64,000 bases of DNA from Natrinema sp. HArc-T2. Lineage in GTDB: Archaea; Halobacteriota; Halobacteria; Halobacteriales; Natrialbaceae. Made by a program: the position numbers and the translations under genes. This document shows positions 1-7,988 of the stretch, piece after piece. The stretch spans positions 62,001-126,000 of the forward strand of contig NZ_JBGUAZ010000005.1 in the NCBI RefSeq assembly GCF_041821085.1, given 5' to 3'. Within the stretch, counting starts at the first letter, position 1, and each line of letters begins with the position of its first letter. The notes beneath the pieces were generated by a model that ran no database searches, was not told where the DNA came from, and saw only the letters and a list, made by a program, of their open reading frames with translations.

Positions 1-46
1 TCGGCGGCCAACTGGAGAGGGACTGGATCAGCTACCATATAAATTA

Positions 47-1240
47 TTAGTCACCCGCGAGCGATTCCTGGCTGGCAGCACAGTTGTTCGGGCCGAGCTC
101 GAGTTCGAAGGCTTCGTCGTCGTCAGCCTCTTGCTGGCCGAGGTTCGTCGGGATGATATCCTCGTAGTTGGCCGGTCGCGGTGGCATATCCGAGAGGATG
201 AGTTCGACGAAGTCGTCTTCGTCCATCGTGAGCGCGTCCATCTCGTCGACGAGTTGGCCGATCGGTGCCGTGTAGGTGCCGTCGGCGGCGGGTTCGGCGG
301 CGTCGCTGAAGTGTGCGCCACCGATCAGCGTCTCGTCGGGCAGCGAGAGGACACGCTCCTGGAGGCTCTCGTAGAGCTGGGCCGCGGCTTCGGGTGCACC
401 GTCGTCACCTTCCTCGAGGTCGGGCCGAGCGACACTCTCGATGAACAGGCCGTCGCCGGTCGCCAGCAGCGAGTCGTCGACCAGATACGAGGTCATGCCG
501 GAGGTGTGTCCGGGCGTGGAGACCGTCTCGATGGTTGCGTCGCCGACCTCGAACTCGTCGCCGTCGGCGGCCAGCGTCACGTCGTCGGCGTAGGTAACGC
601 CGCGGTCGACCGAGGCTTCGGGGATGACGCCCTCGACACCGACTGCGTCGAGTGCACGCACGCCGGAGATGTGGTCGGCGTGGATGTGCGTATCGATCGC
701 GTATTTCAGGTCGACGCCGAGTTCGTTGGCGTCGGTGAGGTAGCGGTCCGTAAAGGCACGTAGCGGGTCGACGACCGCGGCCTCGTCGCCGTCGACGGCG
801 AGATAGCCAAGACAGCCCGAGGAGGGACGCTGGTACTGATAGAGCGTGCCCGCGCCGTCGTACTCGGACACTTCGACGCGCTCGTAGATCCGCGCCCAGC
901 CGTTCATCCCGTCTTCGAGGTGGTCGACATCATATCCTTGTTCCGCGAGCGTACCCGCGACGAACTCGCTGGCTCCGCCTTTCGCACAGAGGACCGTTAC
1001 GTCTTGGTCGTCGGGAATCTGTGCAAGCACGTCCTCGTCGAGCTCGTCCTCGAGGAACTCGAAGTAGGGGACGTTGATCGACTCGACGTTCTCGCCGTCG
1101 ATGTGCCACTCCTCGTAATCAGACTGCATGCGCGCGTCGAGGAGCGTCACAGCCTCGCCTGCGTCGATGCGACGTTTCAACGTTTCCGGAGTCACCGTCT
1201 CGACATCGGCGTCCGGCGTAGGGAAGTCGTCGGCGTTCAT
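47..1240 (-). CDS. Rhodanese / metallo-beta-lactamase fold fusion, persulfide dioxygenase-like
   Basis: 397 aa cytoplasmic protein. An N-terminal rhodanese domain (about residues 15-125) has its active-site loop CAKGGAS with Cys85. A metallo-beta-lactamase domain follows, with the metal motif THIHADH at 184-190 and a later GHTSG histidine. Families of this type oxidise glutathione- or CoA-persulfides (ETHE1/persulfide dioxygenase) or move sulfane sulfur; the exact substrate is inferred. In the well-studied bacterial PRF fusions the rhodanese lies C-terminal, so this domain order is reversed. The gene diverges from tusA across a 246-bp promoter region and belongs to the sulfur locus that runs to about 5.6 kb. 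Confidence 0.9.
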   Translation of the reverse strand: MNADDFPTPDADVETVTPETLKRRIDAGEAVTLLDARMQSDYEEWHIDGENVESINVPYFEFLEDELDEDVLAQIPDDQDVTVLCAKGGASEFVAGTLAEQGYDVDHLEDGMNGWARIYERVEVSEYDGAGTLYQYQRPSSGCLGYLAVDGDEAAVVDPLRAFTDRYLTDANELGVDLKYAIDTHIHADHISGVRALDAVGVEGVIPEASVDRGVTYADDVTLAADGDEFEVGDATIETVSTPGHTSGMTSYLVDDSLLATGDGLFIESVARPDLEEGDDGAPEAAAQLYESLQERVLSLPDETLIGGAHFSDAAEPAADGTYTAPIGQLVDEMDALTMDEDDFVELILSDMPPRPANYEDIIPTNLGQQEADDDEAFELELGPNNCAASQESLAGD

Positions 1241-1290
1241 ATCGTGTACTCACAGGTATCGGCCGGTGCCACATAAGAGTTTGCATAATA

Positions 1291-1307
1291 ATTCCCAATT
1301 TGCACAA
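1291..1307 (-). promoter_or_regulatory. Candidate regulator site TTCCCA-N5-CACA upstream of the rhodanese-MBL gene
   Basis: Read on the plus strand the block is ATTCCCAATTTGCACAA. It lies 51-67 nt upstream of the start codon at 1240, directly upstream of an A/T-rich TATA-like stretch (1273-1290). Very similar blocks in the same position precede the flavoprotein gene at 5635 and the HTH gene at 17404. This placement, just upstream of TATA, suits an activator; the function is inferred. Confidence 0.35.
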
Positions 1308-1440
1308 TAGCGACCCATCTACAACTGAAAACTAGCGTCTAAAGCAATCGGAAAGGGCGTTTCAGGTAGTATTTGTGCCGTTCTGCGGAGCGCAGTTGTT
1401 TGTGTTGGGTGCAAGAATCGACATTCTTTTAACCCCAGAA

Positions 1441-1450
1441 ACAATATTGT
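1441..1450. promoter_or_regulatory. Perfect palindrome ACAATATTGT in the tusA leader
   Basis: A 10-bp perfect palindrome lies 37-46 nt before the tusA start, just downstream of a TATA-like TTTTAA at 1434-1439. A CAATATTG core is also found upstream of the flavoprotein gene (5682-5689). It could be an operator, but short A/T palindromes can occur by chance. Confidence 0.3.
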
Positions 1451-1486
1451 GGAGTAACTCCAATACAGATCACGGAGTAATCCACC

Positions 1487-1732
1487 ATGAGTGAAGCATT
1501 CGATATCGCGGAGACGCTCGACGTGAAAGGTGCATCGTGTCCCATGCCGGTTGTCAAAACGAAGTCCGCCATCGACGACCTCGCTGAGGGCGAGATCCTC
1601 GAGGTAGTCGCGACGGACTCGGGCAGCATGAGTGACCTCGACGGCTGGGCGACCGGTACAGACGGCGTCGAACTCTTAGAGCAGGTCGAGGACGGCGACG
1701 TCTACAAACACTACGTCCAGAAGACGGCATAA
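1487..1732 (+). CDS. tusA: TusA-family sulfurtransferase
   Basis: 81 aa, the usual TusA length. The signature CPMPVVKTK, with the persulfide-carrying Cys at residue 18, lies in the conserved N-terminal helix region. TusA proteins relay sulfane sulfur as a cysteine persulfide between desulfurases, DsrE proteins and sulfur-oxidising or tRNA-thiolating systems. The stop codon is 1 nt from the start of the DsrE-like gene, so the two are almost certainly co-transcribed. The neighbouring rhodanese and CoA-disulfide-reductase-like genes support a role in sulfur relay; the final acceptor cannot be told. Confidence 0.93.
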   Translation: MSEAFDIAETLDVKGASCPMPVVKTKSAIDDLAEGEILEVVATDSGSMSDLDGWATGTDGVELLEQVEDGDVYKHYVQKTA

Positions 1733-1733
1733 G

Positions 1734-2315
1734 ATGAGCACGGACACACCCTCGGCGGGAGCTGACGGCGAGCCGATGAGCGAGGACGCCCTCCAGGAGC
1801 GGATCGAAGAACTCGAGGAGAAAGTCGCCAGCCTCGAGACCGAGGTCGGCGACGGCCAGAAGAAGATGACGATCGTCGCGACCCAGGGGACGTTCGACAT
1901 GGCGTACCCGCCGTTGATCCTCGCGAGCACCGCGGCCGCATTCGGCTGGGATGTGGTCGTCTTCCACACGTTCTGGGGACTCGACATCCTCCACGAGGAG
2001 AAGTCCTCGGAGCTCAAGCTCAGTGCGGTCGGCAACCCAAGCATGCCGATGCCGAACGCCCTCGCCGCGCTCCCCGGCATGGACCGGATGGCGACGCGGA
2101 TGATGGAGAAGAAGATCGACGAGAACGGCACCGCAACCATCGAGGAGCTGATCGAACTGTCCCTCGATCAGGGCGTCGATCTGCAGGCCTGTCAGATGAC
2201 CATCGAACTGATGGAGTACGACGAGGACGACTTCTACGACGGCGTCACCACTGGCGTCGGCGCCGCGACCGCCCTCCAGCACATGGCCGAATCGGACGTC
2301 CAGTTGCTGGTCTGA
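1734..2315 (+). CDS. DsrE/DsrF/DrsH-like family protein
   Basis: 193 aa. Residues about 13-45 are acidic and heptad-like, a probable coiled coil. From about residue 42 (KKMTIVATQGTFDMAYPPL) it follows the DsrE-like fold of the DsrE2/DrsH type: an alpha/beta domain with a Cys in QACQMTIELM near residue 150 that could carry persulfide. It is the partner gene of tusA (1-nt gap); TusA-DsrE pairs exchange sulfur in known systems. No membrane segment or signal peptide is present. Confidence 0.88.
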   Translation: MSTDTPSAGADGEPMSEDALQERIEELEEKVASLETEVGDGQKKMTIVATQGTFDMAYPPLILASTAAAFGWDVVVFHTFWGLDILHEEKSSELKLSAVGNPSMPMPNALAALPGMDRMATRMMEKKIDENGTATIEELIELSLDQGVDLQACQMTIELMEYDEDDFYDGVTTGVGAATALQHMAESDVQLLV

Positions 2316-2354
2316 ACCCAGACGACGCGCCCGGCACTGTACTCTACGGTTTTA

Positions 2355-2600
2355 ATGACCCTCCATACGACCCCCAATTCGTCGACGATCGTACTGCAGA
2401 TCATCGAGACAGTCGCCGCAGCCGATAATACTGACCCTGCCACAATGAACCCGCCGCTAGCCGATGTCATCGATCCCGATGCATTGCAAGAGCTGCTCGA
2501 GCACGGCTCGACCGATGCCGACCGGGCGCTCGAAGTGCGATTTCGCTACCGCGGCCACGAAATCACCGTCACCGACGACGAGACCGTCGAACTAGACTGA
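2355..2600 (+). CDS. HalOD1 output-domain protein
   Basis: 81 aa, one complete HalOD1 domain: an N-terminal helix (STIVLQIIETVAAADNTDP), the PLADVIDPDALQELL segment, and a C-terminal beta hairpin (VRFRYRGHEITV). These small domains occur widely in haloarchaea, alone or at the end of signalling proteins; their biochemical output is unknown. It starts 40 nt after the DsrE-like gene in the same direction, so read-through is possible, but I see no functional link to sulfur. Confidence 0.85.
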   Translation: MTLHTTPNSSTIVLQIIETVAAADNTDPATMNPPLADVIDPDALQELLEHGSTDADRALEVRFRYRGHEITVTDDETVELD

Positions 2601-2632
2601 TACGGCAGTATCAACGATCGCTCGCGATCACA

Positions 2633-3766
2633 TCACCATTCTCGCTTCAGTTCTTCGAGCAGCCGATCGACCTCTGCTGCAGTGTTAACCGCGTGAACGG
2701 ACGCCCGAATCGCGTCCGGTGACGGCAGTTCACGAACGACGATACCCGCCGCAGCCAGCCGTTCGACCGTCGCCGTCGGATCCGCGACGTCGATCGTCAC
2801 TAGCCCGGACTCCGGCGTTCGTGGACTGAGCAGTCGGTCGTCGGGAACGCCGTCAGCGAGCCGACTCGCGAGGCGATGAATCCGGGCTTCGATGGTGTCG
2901 ATCCCGACCTCGGAGATGGCGCCGATCGCCTCGCCGAGCGCGACGTGAGGTGCCGGGTTCGCCGAGCCGACCTCGAGCCGGCGCGCACCGGCTGCGTACT
3001 CGTAGGGGTCGGCGTTTGCGTCTTCGACGCTCCGGTAGCCGACGGCCCGTGGCTCGAGGTCCTCGGCGACGGCTCGGTCGACGTAGAGGAAGCCACCCCC
3101 CCAGAGTCCGAGCAGCCATTTGTGGCCGGCAGCGGCGACGGCGTCGGCTCCCCACTCCCCGACGTCCATCGGGAGTTGACCGGGGACCTGCACTGCGTCG
3201 ACGAGCGCGAGCGCGCCGGCGTCGTGGGCAATATCGACCAGTTCCGCAACCGGGAGCTGCGTCCCGTGGGTCCACGTAAGCGCGCTGAAACAGGCGAGTT
3301 TCGCGTCCGTGACGGCCGCAGCGAATTCATCGGGGTCGATCCGACCAGCTTCGGTTTCGACGACGCGAACTTCGACGCCCTCCCGCTCGAGGCGCTGCCA
3401 GGGGAGGATGCCCGCGGGATGCTCGAGGTCGGTGCGGACGACGACGTCGCCGGGCTGCCAGTCGATCGCGTTGGCGAACGCGTTGATCCCGCCGGTCGTG
3501 CTCTCCGTGAGCGCGATCTCGTCGGGTTCGGCACCGATAAACGACGCGACCGTCTCTCGCGTGCGGTCGAACGCCGCGAAGGCGGTTTCGTACGGATCGG
3601 CCGCGATCGGCGACTCGTACTCGTGTGTCCGGACGAATTCGTCGGCAGCTTCGACGACGTATCGGGGACTCGGGCCGTGTGCGCCGTAGTTGAGGTAGAT
3701 TCCGTCCTGTAGGGCAGGGATGTCGGTCCGGAGTTCAGTCGGGGTCATCGTTACGTTCTCAGACAT
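2633..3766 (-). CDS. Class V PLP aminotransferase, cysteine desulfurase / isopenicillin-N-epimerase-like
   Basis: About 377 aa from the chosen ATG (MSENVTMTP...); an upstream in-frame ATG at 3817 would add 17 poorly conserved residues. Fold-type I markers are TESTTGGINAF, DAVQVPG and the PLP-lysine region GHKWLLGLWGGGFLYV. The family includes SufS/NifS-like desulfurases and epimerase-like enzymes. The usual desulfurase active-site Cys loop near the C-terminus is not evident, so the activity is uncertain. Its location in a sulfur-transfer locus makes a sulfur role plausible. Confidence 0.82.
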   Translation of the reverse strand: MSENVTMTPTELRTDIPALQDGIYLNYGAHGPSPRYVVEAADEFVRTHEYESPIAADPYETAFAAFDRTRETVASFIGAEPDEIALTESTTGGINAFANAIDWQPGDVVVRTDLEHPAGILPWQRLEREGVEVRVVETEAGRIDPDEFAAAVTDAKLACFSALTWTHGTQLPVAELVDIAHDAGALALVDAVQVPGQLPMDVGEWGADAVAAAGHKWLLGLWGGGFLYVDRAVAEDLEPRAVGYRSVEDANADPYEYAAGARRLEVGSANPAPHVALGEAIGAISEVGIDTIEARIHRLASRLADGVPDDRLLSPRTPESGLVTIDVADPTATVERLAAAGIVVRELPSPDAIRASVHAVNTAAEVDRLLEELKREW

Positions 3767-3953
3767 GGGTCGTTCTCCGTCGTGATCGTCCATCCGTCTG
3801 GCATGGAGAGATTGCACCGTTCGACGCCGGTTCGTTCGCTTCCATTGGGGATGGCTACGTAACCAGCGGACAATAATCTTGGGCTACTTGCGAAATACTG
3901 GGGGCGACAGCAGACGAGCTGAGTCGAACAGATCGGTCCCGGGCTGACGCCGG

Positions 3954-4172
3954 TTATGGTGCCTTACACGTATCGACGCCCAGCAGCTGGTAGAGCAGAC
4001 AGAACCGGGTCAGCCCGGTCCCGAAGAAGACGAGCCCGACCAGCGTCGCGATCACACCCACGATCGTCCCGGCATGGAGGATATGCGCAAGCGACGCAAT
4101 GCCAATGGCGACGAGAACCGCGCCACCGACGAGCCGTACGAGCCGGTCCACCGAGCCGACATTGTTTTCCAT
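3954..4172 (-). CDS. YgaP-like inner membrane protein (DUF2892)
   Basis: 72 aa from ATG 4172 (MENNVGSVDRLVRLVGG...). The ATG at 4214 is less likely because a TATA-like element (TTAA at about 4198-4201) lies about 27 nt before 4172. There are two transmembrane helices, and the family ending FCLLYQLLGVDTC with its Cys is present. DUF2892 domains occur alone or fused to rhodanese (YgaP) and accompany sulfur-trafficking genes in many prokaryotes, matching the neighbours here. The molecular function is unknown. Confidence 0.87.
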   Translation of the reverse strand: MENNVGSVDRLVRLVGGAVLVAIGIASLAHILHAGTIVGVIATLVGLVFFGTGLTRFCLLYQLLGVDTCKAP

Positions 4173-4288
4173 AGTCACTGCTATGAACAGCCCGAAGTTA
4201 AGCGTTTCTTGCATTCCGACATCTTCAGAACGCTGCCGACAGCGGCTGCCAGTACTGTCAATCCGCGGCTCGAGGCGGTCAGCCGTCG

Positions 4289-5635
4289 TTACTCGACCTT
4301 GCCGGAGAGCACTTTCGCCGCGGTCAGAACCGGATCCCAGACGGGGCTAAACGGCGGTGCGTACGCCAGATCGGCGTTCTGGAGTTCTGAGACGGTCATG
4401 CCGGCGTGAAGCGCCGTCGCGATCGTGTCGATGCGTTTTGCGCCCTCGCGACCGACGACGCTGCCGCCAAGCAGCGTGCCGCTCTCGCGGTCGGCCAACA
4501 GCGTCACGGAGAGTTCTTCGCCGTCCGGATAGTAGTGAGCGCGCGTTGCCGCCGAGATCGTGACCGAGACCGGATCGAAGCCGGCCTCCTCGGCGTGCTC
4601 CTCGTCAGTCAGTCCCGTCCGAGCGGCCCCGAGTTCGAACGCCTTGACGATGGCCGTGCCCGCGATTTCGCCGGTTGGCGTGGGATCGCCGGTGATCGTC
4701 TGGCCGATCGCCCGGCCCGCACGGTTGGCAGTCAGGGCAAGCGGAACGTGGTCCGGCTCACCGGTCACGACGTGGCGCGCCTCGGCACAGTCGCCTGCCG
4801 CGTAGATGTTCTCGTAGTTCGTCCGGCCGTACTCGTCGGTCGCGATCGCGCCGGTCGGTCCGCGTTCGATGCCGGCTGCCTCGGCGAGGTCGACGTTCGG
4901 TGCGACGCCGACGCCGACGATCACGATGTCGGCGGGGACGGTCTCCTCCTCGAGTTCGACGCTCTCGACGCGCTCGTAACCGTCAAAGCCCGATACCGCC
5001 GTCTCGAGGTTGAGGTTGACACCCTGCTCGCGCAGATGGTCTTCGACGACCTCGGCGACGGGTTCGCCGAACGGCTGGAGGACGTGGGGCAGCATCTCGT
5101 AGAGATCGACGTCGATGCCGTGTTCCGACAGCGCCTCGGCCATCTCGATCCCGACGTAGCCGCCGCCAACGATCGCAGCCGTCTCGAGGTCGCGTTCGGT
5201 GACGTAGTCCTCGATGGCGTCGGCTTCGTCCATGTTATGAATGGTGAAGACGCCCTCGAGGTCGAGCCCCTCGAAGGGGGGTTTGATCGCGCTCGCGCCG
5301 GTCGCCACGAGGAGGTCGTCGTAGGACTGCTCGTAGGTTTCCTCGTCGCTTTCGACCGTCACCGTCTCGGCGTCGGGGTCGATGTCGACGACTTCGTGGC
5401 CAGTTCGCAGGTCGACGTCTCGCTGTTCGCGGAACTCCTCGGCTGTTATCGTGACGAGATCGTCCAGTTCGTCGACGTCCCCTTTGACGTAGTAGGGCAT
5501 CCCGCAGGCGGCATACGAGACCCAGTCACCTTTTTCGAAAACGATCACGTCCAGGTCGGGGTTTTCCCGTTTCGCCTTGCTCGCAGCGCTCATTCCTGCT
5601 GCGTCACCGCCGATGACGACGACCGTGTCTGTCAT
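4289..5635 (-). CDS. FAD/NAD(P)-disulfide oxidoreductase, CoA-disulfide reductase / NADH oxidase-like
   Basis: 448 aa from ATG 5635 (MTDTVVVIGGDAAGMSA). It carries an FAD-binding GGDAAGMSAA, the single redox Cys in YAACGMPYY (Cys44), the NAD(P)-binding GGGYVGIEMAEAL, a second FAD motif YAAGDCAE, and the dimerisation domain at the C-terminus. The single-Cys arrangement is that of CoA-disulfide reductase, CoA-persulfide reductase and NADH oxidase. The location next to tusA, DsrE and a rhodanese protein argues for a CoA-disulfide or persulfide substrate; this is inferred. Confidence 0.9.
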   Translation of the reverse strand: MTDTVVVIGGDAAGMSAASKAKRENPDLDVIVFEKGDWVSYAACGMPYYVKGDVDELDDLVTITAEEFREQRDVDLRTGHEVVDIDPDAETVTVESDEETYEQSYDDLLVATGASAIKPPFEGLDLEGVFTIHNMDEADAIEDYVTERDLETAAIVGGGYVGIEMAEALSEHGIDVDLYEMLPHVLQPFGEPVAEVVEDHLREQGVNLNLETAVSGFDGYERVESVELEEETVPADIVIVGVGVAPNVDLAEAAGIERGPTGAIATDEYGRTNYENIYAAGDCAEARHVVTGEPDHVPLALTANRAGRAIGQTITGDPTPTGEIAGTAIVKAFELGAARTGLTDEEHAEEAGFDPVSVTISAATRAHYYPDGEELSVTLLADRESGTLLGGSVVGREGAKRIDTIATALHAGMTVSELQNADLAYAPPFSPVWDPVLTAAKVLSGKVE

Positions 5636-5676
5636 ACGTGATTGCTGGGTCGGCAACGCCTAAACTATTTCTGGAC

Positions 5677-5693
5677 ATTCCCAATATTGTACA
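5677..5693 (-). promoter_or_regulatory. Candidate regulator site TTCCCA-N6-TACA upstream of the CoA-disulfide-reductase-like gene
   Basis: The plus-strand block ATTCCCAATATTGTACA sits 42-58 nt upstream of ATG 5635, next to a weak TATA-like TAAACTATTT (5661-5670). It shares TTCCCA and YACA with blocks at 1291 and 17441 and contains the palindrome CAATATTG. Confidence 0.35.
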
Positions 5694-5877
5694 CTGCAGC
5701 CGACCGTCCACGATAGCGTCCGTTCCCGCTGTCTGACGGAATCGCACTCAGTCGACACCACACGCGAAGTCAAACACGAGCGATGTAGAAATAGTTTCCC
5801 GGGGTGGCGTCGTCCGGTTCGACACTGACAGCCAGTCGAACTCCCGTTCGGGCTCGAGTCGAGATGCCGACTCGCCG

Positions 5878-6546
5878 TTAGCTCGAGAGCGGATGCGTGA
5901 CCGACTCCATGAGCTGCTCGGCGTTTGCCGATTCGGCAGTGAGCATCTTTGGATAGGTGCCGAGTAAGACGAGCAGGTCGCCCTCGTGGTCAAAGGACGT
6001 GAGCTTGAGTTCGATGTCGATCGTCTCGCCCTCGAATTGACTTTCGCCGGCAAAGACATCCACCTTGCGACCGTCACCGAGGATGTCGAGTCCAAACGAG
6101 TCCGTGTGCGTGATGTTGCTGATCCCACCGTTCTCGTTGGGAACCTGCTCGAGAAACCGCTCGAGGAGTTCTTTGTTCGACAACTCGTCGAGCGGGTTGA
6201 GCGATCGACCCGCAACCTGCATCCCGGGAATCGAGATAGCGGCAAAGGCAGCCCCCTCGTTCGTCTGGCCGGCGTATTCGACTTCCTTCGTATAGACCGA
6301 TCGCCAGATCGCCGCCCGGATCTCGCGTTCGACGCCGCCGGGGAGTTCGATCGTTCGCTCGATCGTTTCTTCGGTGGCGTCTTTTTCTTGATAGCCGGTC
6401 TCCGTGAGGGCGTCATCGCTCGGTGCGACGCGGTCGGAGTCGAACTCGAGCGGTCCGTTCCCGAGAACGAAATCGATACAGCCAGCCGTCATCGCGAGTG
6501 TCCCGGTCGCGCCCGCGGCGAGCAGCGATCGTCGAGAGAGCGTCAT
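5878..6546 (-). CDS. Tat-exported lipoprotein, DUF6517 family
   Basis: 222 aa. The N-terminus MTLSRRSLLAAG... has a twin-arginine motif, a short hydrophobic stretch and a lipobox TAGC (Cys23). The protein is therefore expected to be exported by Tat and lipid-anchored outside the cell. The rest matches the haloarchaeal DUF6517 family (ERTIELPGGVEREIRAAIW, and PGMQVAGRSLNPLDEL near the middle). No catalytic motif is visible and the function is unknown. It stands alone, with 240-bp gaps on both sides. Confidence 0.85.
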   Translation of the reverse strand: MTLSRRSLLAAGATGTLAMTAGCIDFVLGNGPLEFDSDRVAPSDDALTETGYQEKDATEETIERTIELPGGVEREIRAAIWRSVYTKEVEYAGQTNEGAAFAAISIPGMQVAGRSLNPLDELSNKELLERFLEQVPNENGGISNITHTDSFGLDILGDGRKVDVFAGESQFEGETIDIELKLTSFDHEGDLLVLLGTYPKMLTAESANAEQLMESVTHPLSS

Positions 6547-6786
6547 TACCCCAGTGATTCGCTACGACTGGCATATTCCTTGTGGTGTCTGCTCTCTCGT
6601 AGACAAGACAGTCGTCACATCGAATAGATCGATGGCTTTCGATGTCCAGTTGACACCGACCCCCTCAAGCCGAGCCCGATCCCGTCCCGAGTTGGACGAG
6701 CTGAGACGGACACGAACCCGACTGTCCCCGTCCCACTCGAGAGTCACACATCAAGAGTTATCGGGGTCGAACGCCCCCGTTTAGCC

Positions 6787-7908
6787 ATGACTGACTTCGC
6801 AGCTCGAGTCGAGCAGGTGTCGATCAGCGGCATTCGCAAAGTGTTCGAGGCCGCCGGCGAGGACGCGATCAATCTCGGCCTCGGCCAGCCGGACTTCCCG
6901 ACGCCCGCCCACGCTCGCCGCGGGGCGATCGAGGCGATCGAATCCGGGCGGGCCGACGCCTACACGTCCAACAAGGGCACGCAACAGCTTCGCGAGGCGA
7001 TCGTCGCGAAGTACGACCGCGACTACGGTCTCGAGATCGACCCCGAGGACGTGATCGCGACCTCGGGCGGCAGCGAGGCGCTCCATCTCGCGCTGCAGGC
7101 CCACGTCGATCCCGGTGAGGAAGTGATCTTCCCCGACCCCGGCTTCGTCTCGTATGACGCCCTGACCCACATCGCCGACGGCACGCCGAAGCCAGTCGGG
7201 CTGCGCGAGGACCTCACCCTCGATCCCGCGACGGTCGAGGACGCGATCACCGACGAGACGGCAGCGTTCATCGTCAACAGCCCCGCGAATCCGACGGGTG
7301 CTGTCCAGAGCGAGGCGGACATGCGCGAGTTCGCCCGCATCGCCGACGAACACGACGTGCTCTGTATCTCCGACGAGGTCTACGAACACATTGTTTTCGA
7401 GGGCGAACATCACTCGCCGCTGAAGTTCGCCGAGACGGACAACGTCGTCGCCATCAGCGCCTGCTCGAAGACCTACTCGATGACCGGCTGGCGACTCGGC
7501 TGGGTCGTCGCTTCGAATCGCCGCATCGAGCGCATGCTTCGGGTCCACCAGTACGGCCAGGCCTGTGCCTCCGCACCGGCCCAGTACGCCGCCGAGGCCG
7601 CCCTGACGGGCCCACAGGAGCCAGTGCAGGAGATGGTCGAGACCTTCGAACAGCGCCGCGACCTCGTGCTCGACGGGCTCACCGACGCCGGCCTCGAGGT
7701 GCCCACTCCGGAAGGGGCTTTCTACGCGATGCCGAAGGTACCCGAGGGCTGGTGTGATGAAGTGCTCGATCGGGGCGTCGTTGTCGTCCCCGGCGACGCC
7801 TTCGGCGCGAACGGCGAAGGCTACGCGCGACTCTCCTATGCGACCGGGACCGAGGAACTGAAAGAAGCACTCGAGATCATCGACGACGCGACGCAAGCGG
7901 TACAGTAA
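6787..7908 (+). CDS. Class I/II pyridoxal-phosphate aminotransferase (aspartate/aromatic type)
   Basis: 373 aa, full length for the AspC/aromatic branch of fold-type I. Visible motifs are NLGLGQPDFPTP near the N-terminus, NSPANPTGAV, SDEVYEHIVFEG, the PLP-lysine segment SKTYSMTGWRLGW, and an arginine late in the protein (YARLSY) that would bind the substrate carboxylate. It exchanges amino groups between amino and 2-oxo acids in the cytoplasm; the preferred amino acid cannot be read from the sequence. It stands alone; the next gene has its own promoter. Confidence 0.93.
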   Translation: MTDFAARVEQVSISGIRKVFEAAGEDAINLGLGQPDFPTPAHARRGAIEAIESGRADAYTSNKGTQQLREAIVAKYDRDYGLEIDPEDVIATSGGSEALHLALQAHVDPGEEVIFPDPGFVSYDALTHIADGTPKPVGLREDLTLDPATVEDAITDETAAFIVNSPANPTGAVQSEADMREFARIADEHDVLCISDEVYEHIVFEGEHHSPLKFAETDNVVAISACSKTYSMTGWRLGWVVASNRRIERMLRVHQYGQACASAPAQYAAEAALTGPQEPVQEMVETFEQRRDLVLDGLTDAGLEVPTPEGAFYAMPKVPEGWCDEVLDRGVVVVPGDAFGANGEGYARLSYATGTEELKEALEIIDDATQAVQ

Positions 7909-7955
7909 CCGCTCGCGAGCACAGCCGCCGCTGGCGCTGGCTGCTTGCGTGTACC

Positions 7956-7962
7956 ATTATAC
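7956..7962 (+). promoter_or_regulatory. TATA-like box for the quinone oxidoreductase gene
   Basis: ATTATAC is centred about 30 nt before ATG 7989 but only about 18 nt before the in-frame GTG at 7977. The spacing therefore favours the ATG and a nearly leaderless mRNA. Confidence 0.55.
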
Positions 7963-7988
7963 GCTCTCGTTACGTCGTGCCGAACGAC

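Noticed and set aside
1-46. TATA-like ATATAAATTATT at the left edge as a promoter
   Set aside because: Too close to the window edge to see any gene it could serve.
3902-3920. GACAGCAGACG as another copy of the palindromic repeat
   Set aside because: Only about 10 bp agree, and neither the CCGTAT end nor the pairing arm is present.
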